This document shows positions 35,041-44,745 of a stretch of 64,000 nucleotides of DNA, one piece after another (the first letter of the stretch is position 1; the number at the start of each line of letters is the position of its first letter). Origin of the DNA: Pseudomonas siliginis (GTDB lineage: Bacteria; Pseudomonadota; Gammaproteobacteria; Pseudomonadales; Pseudomonadaceae); assembly GCF_019145195.1 (NCBI RefSeq), contig NZ_JAHSTW010000007.1, forward strand, positions 1-64,000, written 5' to 3'. Position numbers and translations under genes: made by a program. The notes below the pieces were generated by a model that searched no databases, was not told the origin of the DNA, and saw nothing but the letters and a program-made list of their open reading frames with translations.

Positions 35041-35931
35041 TCAGGATTGTTGCTCGGCCTTCAAGCGGTCGCGGAATGCCTTTGGTGAAATCCCCACGCG
35101 GCGGCGGAACAGGCGCGTGAAATTGGTCGGATCGGAAAACCCCAACAGCTCCGACATCTCGTAAATCGTCATGCTGGTGTAGGTCAGCAGGCGCTTGGCT
35201 TCCAGCAACTGACGCTCGTGCATGATCTGCAACGCCGGTTGCCCGGCCAATTCACGGCAGGTGCCGTTGAGGTGCGACACGGAGATGCCCAGGCGATGGG
35301 CGAGGTCTTCGACCTTGACGTGCTGGCGGTAAGTCTCTTCCACCAACTGAATGAAACCGTTGAGGTATTCGCGTTGGCGCTGCGGGCGCTGACTGGCCTT
35401 ATGGCGGACGATCGCCTGGCGGCTGACCCAGACCATGATCACGCTGACCAGCGAATGCATGAGCATTTCCCGCGCCGGTTGATGGCCGTTGTACTCGGCC
35501 TGCAACGCTGAAAACAGGCTGTTGAGATAATCGCCATCCTTGCCGGCCGGGTAGTTTTCCGCCCGGGCCAGCGCGTGTACCGAATCGCCCAGTTGCGCCT
35601 GCAAATGGTTGATCAGCGGCGTGGCCAAGGTGACGATGAAGCCTTCAACATCCTCGGAAAAACGAAAGCCGTGCACCGACAACGGTGGCAGCACCTGTAT
35701 CGCCGGAGTCTCGAGTTGCGTGCGCTGGCCTTCGATTTCTAGCTCTGCCTGACCTTTGAAAACGAACAGCAGCTGGCACAGATCCGCGTGGCGGTGAGGT
35801 TTGATTTCCCATTGGTGTTCGCGACTGCGCGAGGAAATGGTTTCACAGTGCAGCAAGTCCGGGGTCGGCCAGTCCAGGCTTTCACCATAGAGCTTGAACA
35901 CCGGAATAGAAGGCAGGGCAGGCTTGTTCAT
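35041..35931 (-). CDS. pobR: AraC-family activator of p-hydroxybenzoate catabolism
   Basis: A 296-residue AraC/XylS regulator with an N-terminal cupin-like ligand domain (HQWEIKPHRHADLCQLLFVFKGQAELEIEGQ) and a C-terminal double helix-turn-helix (VEDLAHRLGISVSHLNGTCRELAG; MTIYEMSELLGFSDPTNFTRLFRRRVGISPKAFRDR). It is divergent from pobA across 175 bases, the known arrangement for PobR, which activates pobA in response to 4-hydroxybenzoate. The intergenic region should hold its site, but I cannot pick it with confidence. Confidence 0.88.
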   Translation of the reverse strand: MNKPALPSIPVFKLYGESLDWPTPDLLHCETISSRSREHQWEIKPHRHADLCQLLFVFKGQAELEIEGQRTQLETPAIQVLPPLSVHGFRFSEDVEGFIVTLATPLINHLQAQLGDSVHALARAENYPAGKDGDYLNSLFSALQAEYNGHQPAREMLMHSLVSVIMVWVSRQAIVRHKASQRPQRQREYLNGFIQLVEETYRQHVKVEDLAHRLGISVSHLNGTCRELAGQPALQIMHERQLLEAKRLLTYTSMTIYEMSELLGFSDPTNFTRLFRRRVGISPKAFRDRLKAEQQS

Positions 35932-36085
35932 ACTTCAATCCAGGCCTCTGGTTTTTGGGCGATAATCGCACCGATTGGCAGAATGTACAGGTATCGGCTC
36001 AGTTTTCACCTTCAATTGACAGACTCGCAAGGGAAAAATGCAAGCACTCGATCCATAAAATCATTCACCGGTTGTTGCTGCGTGA

Positions 36086-37300
<1,215 letters not shown>

Positions 37301-37378
37301 CCTGCTATCGACTTACACTGGCGAGCACTTACCCGCTCGCCTTGTCCATGCGGGTCAATCACTGCCCGCAGGTTTTCC

Positions 37379-38896
37379 GTGACCACTCTCAATCAGCCTG
37401 AAACGCCCAAACCGGCCATTCGCAGCGTGCTGGTCGCCTTGATGATGGCGATCTTCCTCGGTGCGCTGGACCAGACCATCGTCGCCGTGTCGATGCCGGC
37501 GATCTCCGCGCAATTCAAGGACGTCAGCCTGCTGGCCTGGGTGATTTCCGGCTACATGGTGGCGATGACCGTGGCGGTGCCGATCTACGGCAAGCTCGGC
37601 GACCTGTACGGGCGACGCAAACTGATGCTGTTCGGCATGGGCCTGTTCACCCTCGCCTCGCTGTTCTGCGGCATGGCGCAGAGCATGGAACAGCTGGTGC
37701 TGGCGCGGATTCTTCAGGGCATCGGCGCCGGCGGCATGATCTCGGTGAGTCAGGCGATCATCGGCGACATCGTCCCGCCGCGTGAACGCGGCCGCTATCA
37801 GGGTTATTTCAGCAGCATGTACGCCGTGGCCAGCGTTGCCGGTCCGGTGCTCGGCGGCTACATGACCGAATACCTGTCGTGGCGCTGGGTGTTTCTGATC
37901 AACCTGCCGCTGGGCCTCGGCGCCTGGTGGGTGGCTCGGCGCAATCTGCGCGGCTTGCCGATTCCGCAGCGCAAACCGGTGATCGATTATCTCGGCACGG
38001 TGCTGATGATCATCGGCCTGACCGCGTTGCTGCTCGGCATCACCGAAGTCGGCCAGGGTCATTCATGGCGCAGCAGCGAAGTGCTCGGCCTGTTCGCTTG
38101 TGCCGTGGTGGTATTGGCGCTGTTCGTCTGGCATGAACGCCGGGCGCGGGAGCCGTTGTTGCCGATGCACTTGTTCGCCAACCGCAATGCCCTGTTGTGC
38201 TGGTGCACGATTTTCTTCACCAGTTTCCAGGCCATCTCGCTGATTGTGCTGATGCCGCTGCGTTTCCAAAGCGTCACCGGCGCGGGTGCCGACAGCGCGG
38301 CGTTGCACTTGCTGCCATTGGCGATGGGCTTACCGATCGGTGCCTATTTCGCCGGCCGCCGCACCTCGATCACCGGACGCTACAAACCGCAGATTCTCAC
38401 CGGGGCGATCCTCATGCCGATCTCGATTCTCGGCATGGCCTTCAGTCCGCCACAAGCAACGCTACTCAGCGGTCTGTTCATGCTGCTCAGCGGCATCGCC
38501 GGCGGCATGCAGTTCCCGACCTCGCTGGTCGGCACGCAGAACTCGGTGGAACAACGCGACATCGGCGTCGCCACCAGCACCACCAATCTGTTCCGCTCAC
38601 TGGGCGGCGCGGTGGGCGTGGCGTTGATGTCGGCGCTGCTGCTGGCGTTGTTGCACGACTCCAGTTTCGCCCATCTGGCGAACAGTTCGCTGATCAGCGA
38701 AGGGCATTCGGGCAACGTCCTGCTCGATGGCCTGAACGCAGCCCCCGGCGAAGCGCAGAACGCTTTGCGCGCGGAGCTGCTGGTGACCTTCCGCCACTTG
38801 CTCTGGGTCAGCACGGCTGTCTCGTTGCTCGGGCTGGCAGCGGCGATTGCCATGCCGAACAACCTGCTGCGCGGGCGGGAGCACGGCGCGAAATAA
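37379..38896 (+). CDS. DHA2-family (14-TM) MFS transporter
   Basis: A 505-residue drug:H+ antiporter-2 type protein with motif A GKLGDLYGRRKLMLFG, motif D1 near the start (LGALDQTIVAVSMPAI), antiporter motif C (ASVAGPVLGGYMTEYLSWRWVFLINLPLG), and 14 hydrophobic segments. It starts at a GTG (37379). It is probably an exporter, perhaps for an aromatic compound given the upstream pobA on the same strand, but the family is broad. It may form an operon with pobA. Confidence 0.85.
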   Translation: MTTLNQPETPKPAIRSVLVALMMAIFLGALDQTIVAVSMPAISAQFKDVSLLAWVISGYMVAMTVAVPIYGKLGDLYGRRKLMLFGMGLFTLASLFCGMAQSMEQLVLARILQGIGAGGMISVSQAIIGDIVPPRERGRYQGYFSSMYAVASVAGPVLGGYMTEYLSWRWVFLINLPLGLGAWWVARRNLRGLPIPQRKPVIDYLGTVLMIIGLTALLLGITEVGQGHSWRSSEVLGLFACAVVVLALFVWHERRAREPLLPMHLFANRNALLCWCTIFFTSFQAISLIVLMPLRFQSVTGAGADSAALHLLPLAMGLPIGAYFAGRRTSITGRYKPQILTGAILMPISILGMAFSPPQATLLSGLFMLLSGIAGGMQFPTSLVGTQNSVEQRDIGVATSTTNLFRSLGGAVGVALMSALLLALLHDSSFAHLANSSLISEGHSGNVLLDGLNAAPGEAQNALRAELLVTFRHLLWVSTAVSLLGLAAAIAMPNNLLRGREHGAK

Positions 38897-38915
38897 TTGC
38901 CGCAACAAATACCAC

Positions 38916-39003
38916 TGTGGGAGCGAGCCTGCTCGCGAAGGCGCGGTGTCAGCCGACACATAGCTGAATGACACACTGCTTCGCGAGCAGGCTCGCTCCC
39001 ACA
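38916..39003. repeat. REP palindrome pair
   Basis: TGTGGGAGCGAGCCTGCTCG and its complement bound the element between the convergent MFS and Cache genes. Confidence 0.85.
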
Positions 39004-39019
39004 AGGGAACGGTGTTCGC

Positions 39020-39868
39020 TCAAGGGCTGTAGTAGCCCACCGCGACGAGGAAATGTCCGACCTTTTTCAGGTAAGCATGCTTGTCCTCGATCTTGCCGGT
39101 CACCGGGTTTTTCCAGCGGTATTCATATTCGCCTTCATCCTGCTTGTCGATCAGCGCCAGAATCGGCTCGCCCACCGGTTTGCCTTCCGGATCCTTGACC
39201 TTGCCAAAATCAGTGTTGATCAAACGCAGATTGGTGCCGTGGGCGACGTAGCGTTGGTTGTTCAGATCGACCACGAAGACATACAGGTCATCCTGCAAGT
39301 AACCGCCCTTGAGTGAGTTGATCGCGGTCAGCGTGCCCTTCTCGTTCTTGGTCAGATCCGTCGCGGCTTTGTCCAGCAAGGCCCTGGCCTGCTCAGCCGA
39401 GGCCCGTGGCAGGTAGTAACCCACCGCGAGAATGCGCTGCCCGACGCGCTGGTAGAACACATGCTTGCGCTCGACCTTGCCGTCGGCCCAGTTCTGCCAG
39501 CGGTATTCGGCCTGCTGGATACCGTTGCCTTCCGGCACTTTCAACGCATCCTTGAACGCCTTCTGCAGATCCGGCCCGAGCACTTCGCTGACATCGCGGC
39601 CGATCAGCGCCGATGACGGCCCGCCACTGGCAAGCATGACGCCTTTGGTGTCGAGGACGAACACGTAGCGATCCTTGTCGACGAACTCACCCTGGCGGCT
39701 GAAGGCGGCGAACGCCTTGTCACCATTGTCGTGGTAGTAGGCCAAGGCTTTTTCCAGCAGGGCAATGGCGGCCTGACTGTCATCCTTGGCGGCGGTGGCG
39801 GCGCTGGCTTGGCCGAAGCCGGCCAACAACATCAGGCCGAGCCAGGCCACTTTATGCAAAAACCCCAT
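39020..39868 (-). CDS. Secreted protein with two Cache domains
   Basis: A 282-residue exported protein: signal peptide MGFLHKVAWLGLMLLAGFGQASA, then two similar Cache modules. Module 1 spans about 30-155 (DRYVFVLDTKGVMLASGGPSSALIGRDVSEV ... AEYRWQNWADGKVERKHVFYQRVGQRILAVGYYLP) and module 2 about 160-282 (DLYVFVVDLNNQRYVAHGTNLRLINTDFG ... YEYRWKNPVTGKIEDKHAYLKKVGHFLVAVGYYSP). Cache domains bind small molecules in the periplasm and usually sit in receptors, but here there is no signalling output domain, so it may be a free binding protein. GAGGG lies 7 bases before the ATG. No receptor partner is adjacent. Confidence 0.83.
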   Translation of the reverse strand: MGFLHKVAWLGLMLLAGFGQASAATAAKDDSQAAIALLEKALAYYHDNGDKAFAAFSRQGEFVDKDRYVFVLDTKGVMLASGGPSSALIGRDVSEVLGPDLQKAFKDALKVPEGNGIQQAEYRWQNWADGKVERKHVFYQRVGQRILAVGYYLPRASAEQARALLDKAATDLTKNEKGTLTAINSLKGGYLQDDLYVFVVDLNNQRYVAHGTNLRLINTDFGKVKDPEGKPVGEPILALIDKQDEGEYEYRWKNPVTGKIEDKHAYLKKVGHFLVAVGYYSP

Positions 39869-39997
39869 AGCGCATCCCTCGTTCTTTTTGATGTTTCAAG
39901 AGCGTAGACGGCTTGCGGTCATGTAGAGATATTCAGAGCGTTTCTGAACATTGCGCCGTGAAGCTGGCAAGCAACGCTCGCCAGCCTCGCTCAGCGC

Positions 39998-40855
39998 TTA
40001 CGGGCGGGAATTGATCTGCTGCTGGAGATTCTGGATCTGCGCCTGCAAGGTGTTGAGGTTGCGGGTCATCTGCGCGCGGAACGCATCGAACTCGGCAGTA
40101 TTGCCGCCACCCTGTGGCGCTGCCGGGCGGTTGTCCTGCTGACTTTTCAGCACCACGATGTCCTGCTCCAGACGATCGATCGCCGCGCTCGGATTGCCCT
40201 GTTTCTTCAGCGCGGCGATATCGGCGCCGAGGCTTTTGAACTGGGCGTCGAAAGCTTTCAACTGGGCATCGACCTTGCTGGTATCGGCCGGGGTGCTTTT
40301 AAGGGTCGCCAGCTCGGCGCTCAAGGCTTTGACCTGAGCCTGCAACTGCGTATTGGCGTTCTGTTGTTCGGTGGTCTGCGCGGTCATCTGCGCCAGACGC
40401 TTGTCCAGTTCGCTGGCCTGCCCGGCCACGCCTTGCTGCTGCTTGCTCTGGTCGAGCAGCTTGCCTTCGAGTTGCTTGATCTGCAGCTTCAGCGCTTCGC
40501 TGTCGCTGCTGACGTTGCTCTGGCTGGCGACAACCTTGCCGGAAATATCCTGCAGGCGCCCCGCCGCTTCTTCGCTGATGCGGGCGAAGCTTTCCTGGGT
40601 GGCGACCAGTTGCTGCTCCATCAACGAAATCTGCTGGAAGCTCCACCAGGCCAGACCGATGAAGGCAAAAAACAACGCACCGACCAGCGCCCACAGCGGC
40701 CCGGTGCTGGCGGCCTTGACCTTGACCACTGGCGCGCTGCGCGAATGCACGGAAGTGCGGTGGCCGGGGGCGATGTCATCGTCATCGAACGGATCGGCGC
40801 GCAGGCTTGGCACGTTGTCGAAATCGTCGTCGTGGGCATCGTTTCGCATGGACAT
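39998..40855 (-). CDS. Membrane-anchored coiled-coil protein of unknown function
   Basis: A 285-residue protein with an acidic cytoplasmic N-terminus (MSMRNDAHDDDFDNVPSLRADPFDDDD), one membrane span (WALVGALFFAFIGLAWWSFQQI, about 54-75), then about 200 residues of heptad-rich coiled coil (LKLQIKQLEGKLLDQSKQQQ, LNTLQAQIQNLQQQI), ending in a short tail. The topology suggests the coiled coil is periplasmic. The function is unknown; such proteins are often linked to envelope or division machinery. AAAGG 9 bases upstream supports the start at 40855. Confidence 0.75.
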   Translation of the reverse strand: MSMRNDAHDDDFDNVPSLRADPFDDDDIAPGHRTSVHSRSAPVVKVKAASTGPLWALVGALFFAFIGLAWWSFQQISLMEQQLVATQESFARISEEAAGRLQDISGKVVASQSNVSSDSEALKLQIKQLEGKLLDQSKQQQGVAGQASELDKRLAQMTAQTTEQQNANTQLQAQVKALSAELATLKSTPADTSKVDAQLKAFDAQFKSLGADIAALKKQGNPSAAIDRLEQDIVVLKSQQDNRPAAPQGGGNTAEFDAFRAQMTRNLNTLQAQIQNLQQQINSRP

Positions 40856-40971
40856 TGAGGCAACCTTTGGCAAACGCGGTGATGGCTAAATGCTGCGAAG
40901 TATAACCGCCGCAGCCGCAGGCATTGACCCTCAACCCGCAAGGCGGTTCATTGCCGCCCGGCCGAATCGTT

Positions 40972-41964
40972 TCAACGGATGTCCTGGGCTTTCCACCACG
41001 CACAGAACTCATCGAGGGCCGCCCACAGGCTGACTTTCGGATCGTAGTCGAGATAATGCCGGGCGCGGCTGATGTCGAGGGTGAAATTTTTTTTCATGAC
41101 CTGCATGCCCAGGCGCGACAGGGTCGGCTCAGGGCGTCCCGGCCAGAGCATGCACGCGCCTTCATTGAGCGCCGCAACACTGTAGGCCAGACCGTAGGAG
41201 CGATATTTGCGCACCTGATCGACGTCCATCCGCCGCATCACGTAATTGACCACATCCCACAGCGGCACCGGCGTGCCGTTGCTGATGTTGTAGGCCTTGC
41301 CCAGCGCCGAACCTTGCGCCAACAGGCTGCTGAGCATGGCTTCATTGAGGTTCTGCACGCTGGTGAAATCGACTTTGTTCAAGCCGTTGCCGATGATCGC
41401 CAGCCGGCCCTTGCGTTGCATCTTCAGCAGGCGCGGGAAGATGCTCATGTCACCGGCACCGGTGACGAAACGCGGGCGCAGGGCGATGGTTTCCAGACCG
41501 AATTCCTGGGCGCCGAAGACTTTCTGCTCGGCCAGATATTTGGTCGCGGCGTAGGGATGCTTGAAGCGTTTGGGCACTTGCTCTTCGGTCAGACCGAGAT
41601 GGTCGCGGCCATCGAAATAGATCGATGGCGACGACAGATGCACCAGCCGCCGCACCCGCTGCTTGAGGCACGCTTCGACGACGTTTTCGGTGACTTCGAC
41701 GTTGCCCTGATGAAAGTCCTGATAACGCCCCCACACACCGACAGCACCGGCGCAATGCACCACGGCTTCGACATCGTTGCACAGGTCGTGCACCAGATCG
41801 GCGTCGGTCAGATCGCCCGGCACGAACTCCGCGCCCCGGCGCACCAGATGCTCGACGCTCTCGGCCCGGCGACCGTTGACCCGCACTTCAAGGCCCTGCT
41901 CCAGGGCGAAACGCGCAAAGCGCCCGCCAATAAAGCCGCTGGCGCCGGTAACCAAAATCTTCAT
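40972..41964 (-). CDS. NAD-dependent epimerase/3-beta-hydroxysteroid dehydrogenase-like protein
   Basis: A 330-residue extended short-chain dehydrogenase. The N-terminal nucleotide-binding motif is MKILVTGASGFIGGRFARFALEQG. VVHCAGAVGVWG, LVHLSSPSIYFDGR and the catalytic HPYAATKYLAEQKV (Tyr-x3-Lys) follow, then FVTGAGDMSIFPRLLKMQRKGRLAIIGNG. It most resembles the 3-beta-HSD/sterol-type branch; the substrate is unknown. The start is fixed by GGAG 6 bases before the ATG at 41964. An oxidoreductase of this kind sits near the argP/argO genes in P. aeruginosa as well. Confidence 0.83.
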   Translation of the reverse strand: MKILVTGASGFIGGRFARFALEQGLEVRVNGRRAESVEHLVRRGAEFVPGDLTDADLVHDLCNDVEAVVHCAGAVGVWGRYQDFHQGNVEVTENVVEACLKQRVRRLVHLSSPSIYFDGRDHLGLTEEQVPKRFKHPYAATKYLAEQKVFGAQEFGLETIALRPRFVTGAGDMSIFPRLLKMQRKGRLAIIGNGLNKVDFTSVQNLNEAMLSSLLAQGSALGKAYNISNGTPVPLWDVVNYVMRRMDVDQVRKYRSYGLAYSVAALNEGACMLWPGRPEPTLSRLGMQVMKKNFTLDISRARHYLDYDPKVSLWAALDEFCAWWKAQDIR

Positions 41965-41980
41965 CAAAAACTCCAGGGAA

Positions 41981-42054
41981 GCAGCTGCAAGCTTCGAGCT
42001 TTCAGCTGCAAGTTGAAACGGTGCGTGTTCTTGCAGCTTGACGCTTGCAGCTGC
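41981..42054. repeat. GCAGCTGCAAGC-type inverted repeat
   Basis: GCAGCTGCAAGC and GCTTGCAGCTGC bound the element, which ends 3 bases before the argP stop. It is the same family as 8321-8408. Confidence 0.65.
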
Positions 42055-42056
42055 GT

Positions 42057-42944
42057 TCAAGCCACTAGCCATTGCTTTGAGGAGCGCAGCAGTTGCTCGG
42101 TCAGTAGATTGAGCAACTGGCCGCCATTGCGCCAATGATGCCAGTACAGCGGCACGTCGATCGGTTTATCTGGCAGCAATTCGCGCAGCACCCCGCGTTG
42201 CAACTGTTCGCGCACCTGCAGTTCCGGCACCAGCCCCCAACCCAGACCGGCCTCGGTCAGGCGGATGAAGCCTTCGGAGGACGGACATAAGTGATGTTCA
42301 AACGCGCCGTCGACGCCCAACAGCGCCAGATAGCGATGCTGGAGAAAATCGTCCGGGCCGAACACCAGCGCCGGGGTGCGCGGCAGCTGTTCGGCGCGCA
42401 CGCCATCGGGAAAGTGCCGGGCGATGAAGGCCGGACTGGCCAGGGCACGATAACGCATGGCGCCGAGCAACACGCTGCGGGCACCCGCCACCGGCCGCTC
42501 GCTGGCACACAGGCATGCGGCCACTTCACCGGCACGCATGCGCTTGAGGCCAACGGTCTGGTCTTCGACGATCAGGTCGAGCAACAAATGCTGCTCGGCG
42601 CAGAAATCGCCGACGGCCTCGGCCCACCATGTGGCGAGGCTGTCGGCGTTCAGGGCGATGCGCAGGCGATCGGGCAAGCCTTCTTCGTCGAGCGCCGGCA
42701 CCACTGATTGCAAGTCGCGCTCGAGCAGACGCACCTGCTGCACATGGTTGAGCAAGCGTCGGCCGATCTCGGTCGGCGATGGCGGTGTTTCGCGCACCAG
42801 CACTGGCTGGCCGACCCGCGCTTCAAGCAATTTGATGCGCTGGGAGATCGCCGACTGCGACAGGCCGAGCACCTGTGCGGCGCGATCGAATCCGGCCTGC
42901 TCGACCACAGCGGCGAGCGCGGAAAGCAATTTATAGTCGAACAT
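42057..42944 (-). CDS. argP: LysR-family regulator of basic amino-acid export
   Basis: A 295-residue ArgP/LysG-type regulator. The helix-turn-helix segment LLSALAAVVEQAGFDRAAQVLGLSQSAISQRIKLLEARVGQPVLVRE is characteristic, as is the effector region (LNADSLATWWAEAVGDFC; RMRAGEVAACLCASERPVAGA). ArgP activates argO/lysE when lysine or arginine accumulates. Here it is divergent from the exporter across 96 bases, which must hold the shared operator. AGGAAAACTG precedes the ATG. Confidence 0.9.
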   Translation of the reverse strand: MFDYKLLSALAAVVEQAGFDRAAQVLGLSQSAISQRIKLLEARVGQPVLVRETPPSPTEIGRRLLNHVQQVRLLERDLQSVVPALDEEGLPDRLRIALNADSLATWWAEAVGDFCAEQHLLLDLIVEDQTVGLKRMRAGEVAACLCASERPVAGARSVLLGAMRYRALASPAFIARHFPDGVRAEQLPRTPALVFGPDDFLQHRYLALLGVDGAFEHHLCPSSEGFIRLTEAGLGWGLVPELQVREQLQRGVLRELLPDKPIDVPLYWHHWRNGGQLLNLLTEQLLRSSKQWLVA

Positions 42945-43040
42945 CAGTTTTCCTAATGGGCGATCAGCACTATTGGTTTTTCTTATACAGCGTCACATCG
43001 GAGAATAGCCAGCAAGCACTCTCCTTCAAGGATTTCTCTC

Positions 43041-43643
43041 ATGTGGCAAAGCTATGTAAACGGCCTGTTGGTGGCGTTCGGCCTGATCATGGCGATCGGC
43101 ACGCAGAACGCATTTGTCTTGGCGCAAAGCCTGCGCCGTGAACACCATTTGCCGGTGGCGGCATTGTGCGTGGTGTGTGACGCAATTCTGGTCGCGGCCG
43201 GGGTGTTCGGCCTGGCGACGATCCTCGCGCAGAACCCGACCCTGCTGGCGATCGCCCGTTGGGGCGGTGCGACGTTTCTGATCTGGTACGGCAGCCAGGC
43301 GCTGCGCCGGGCCTGCTCGAAACAGAGCCTTGAGCAAGGCGAAAACCAGACCGTGCGTTCGCTGCGCGCAGTGATGCTCAGCGCTCTGGCGGTGACCTTG
43401 CTCAACCCTCACGTTTATCTCGATACGGTATTGCTGATCGGCTCGCTGGGTGCGCAGCAATCGGTGCCGGGCGCTTATGTAGTCGGCGCGGCCAGTGCAT
43501 CGTTGCTGTGGTTTTTCACCCTGGCCCTTGGCGCGGCGTGGCTGGCACCGTGGCTGGCCCGCCCGAGCACCTGGCGCATTCTCGATCTGGTGGTGGCATT
43601 GATGATGTTCGCCGTGGCCGCGCAGTTGATCATCGCCGGATGA
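43041..43643 (+). CDS. argO: LysE/ArgO-family amino-acid exporter
   Basis: A 200-residue, six-helix LysE-type exporter: MWQSYVNGLLVAFGLIMAIGTQNAFVLAQSLRREHH (typical first helix), VCDAILVAAGVFGLATIL, WGGATFLIWYGSQALRRA and the LNPHVYLDTVLLIGSLG motif diagnostic of the ArgO/LysE branch. It exports arginine and/or lysine. AAGGA lies 9 bases upstream. Divergence from argP supports the assignment. Confidence 0.9.
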   Translation: MWQSYVNGLLVAFGLIMAIGTQNAFVLAQSLRREHHLPVAALCVVCDAILVAAGVFGLATILAQNPTLLAIARWGGATFLIWYGSQALRRACSKQSLEQGENQTVRSLRAVMLSALAVTLLNPHVYLDTVLLIGSLGAQQSVPGAYVVGAASASLLWFFTLALGAAWLAPWLARPSTWRILDLVVALMMFAVAAQLIIAG

Positions 43644-43819
43644 TTTATTCGCAAAGGCTCTGGAACCTCTATCCCACACAGTTGTTGCGTGGTTAAGGCG
43701 CGACCCCGGTGCTATGATCCGAACCCTGCGCCGCAAAGAGTAAAAACTCGCCGGTGCATTTCCGGCCGCCCGTGATCGGCCTTGCGCTCACCGCAACAGA
43801 CCTGATTAGGAGAATCATC

Positions 43820-44416
43820 ATGGCTTTCGAATTGCCGCCGCTGCCTTACGCACACGATGCCCTGCAGCCGCACATCTCCAAGGAAACCCTGGAGTTCCAC
43901 CACGACAAGCACCACAACACCTACGTCGTGAACCTGAACAACCTGGTGCCAGGCACCGAGTTCGAAGGCAAGACCCTGGAAGAAATCGTCAAGACTTCTT
44001 CGGGCGGCATCTTCAACAACGCCGCTCAGGTCTGGAACCACACTTTCTACTGGAACTGCCTGGCGCCAAACGCCGGCGGTCAACCAACCGGCGCTCTGGC
44101 AGATGCCATCAACGCAGCGTTCGGTTCGTTCGACAAGTTCAAGGAAGAATTCAGCAAAACCTCGATCGGCACCTTCGGTTCCGGCTGGGGCTGGCTGGTG
44201 AAAAAGGCTGACGGTTCCCTGGCCCTGGCCAGCACCATCGGCGCCGGCAACCCGCTGACCAGCGGCGACACCCCGCTGCTGACCTGCGACGTCTGGGAAC
44301 ACGCTTACTACATCGACTACCGCAACCTGCGTCCGAAGTACGTTGAAGCGTTCTGGAACCTGGTCAACTGGGAGTTCGTGGCCGAGCAGTTCGAAGGCAA
44401 AACCTTCACCGCTTAA
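43820..44416 (+). CDS. sodB: Fe superoxide dismutase
   Basis: A 198-residue Fe/Mn-SOD that dismutates superoxide in the cytoplasm. Metal ligands are H27 ([12 protein letters not shown]), the His of QVWNHTFYW, and Asp/His in [11 protein letters not shown]. The sequence ([32 protein letters not shown]) is the iron-type SodB. The start at 43820 has an AGGAG site 7 bases upstream; TATGAT at about 43713 may be a -10 box. A strong terminator follows. The next gene is bifA, as in P. aeruginosa (PA4366-PA4367). Confidence 0.96.
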   Translation: MAFELPPLPYAHDALQPHISKETLEFHHDKHHNTYVVNLNNLVPGTEFEGKTLEEIVKTSSGGIFNNAAQVWNHTFYWNCLAPNAGGQPTGALADAINAAFGSFDKFKEEFSKTSIGTFGSGWGWLVKKADGSLALASTIGAGNPLTSGDTPLLTCDVWEHAYYIDYRNLRPKYVEAFWNLVNWEFVAEQFEGKTFTA

Positions 44417-44431
44417 GCTGCACGCCAGATG

Positions 44432-44460
44432 AAAAACCCGGCTTCGGCCGGGTTTTTTTA
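44432..44460 (+). terminator. Intrinsic terminator of sodB
   Basis: AACCCGGC-TTCG-GCCGGGTT followed by T7, 16 bases after the stop. Confidence 0.94.
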
Positions 44461-44745
44461 TGCCCGGCGCATGGCGTTTCTCGCACGGTAAAAGCAGCTT
44501 CGCGCCGTTTGCCGCCAGCCCCCAGCCGTCTACCATCACAGAAAGGAAAAAATCTTTGGCCCAGTGCTCAAGTTGAAGGCAATTGCAACCGACACAGTTA
44601 ATTCAGAGCTATTACTCAAATGACGACATTGCGGCCAGGATCACGGCGACTTTTCCCGTGCCTGATTGTCCCTTTGACTGCCAACCCGGGATTGCCAATA
44701 CTCATGGCAACTTGACGCTACCCGCACGGAACAAGGAATAACCCT

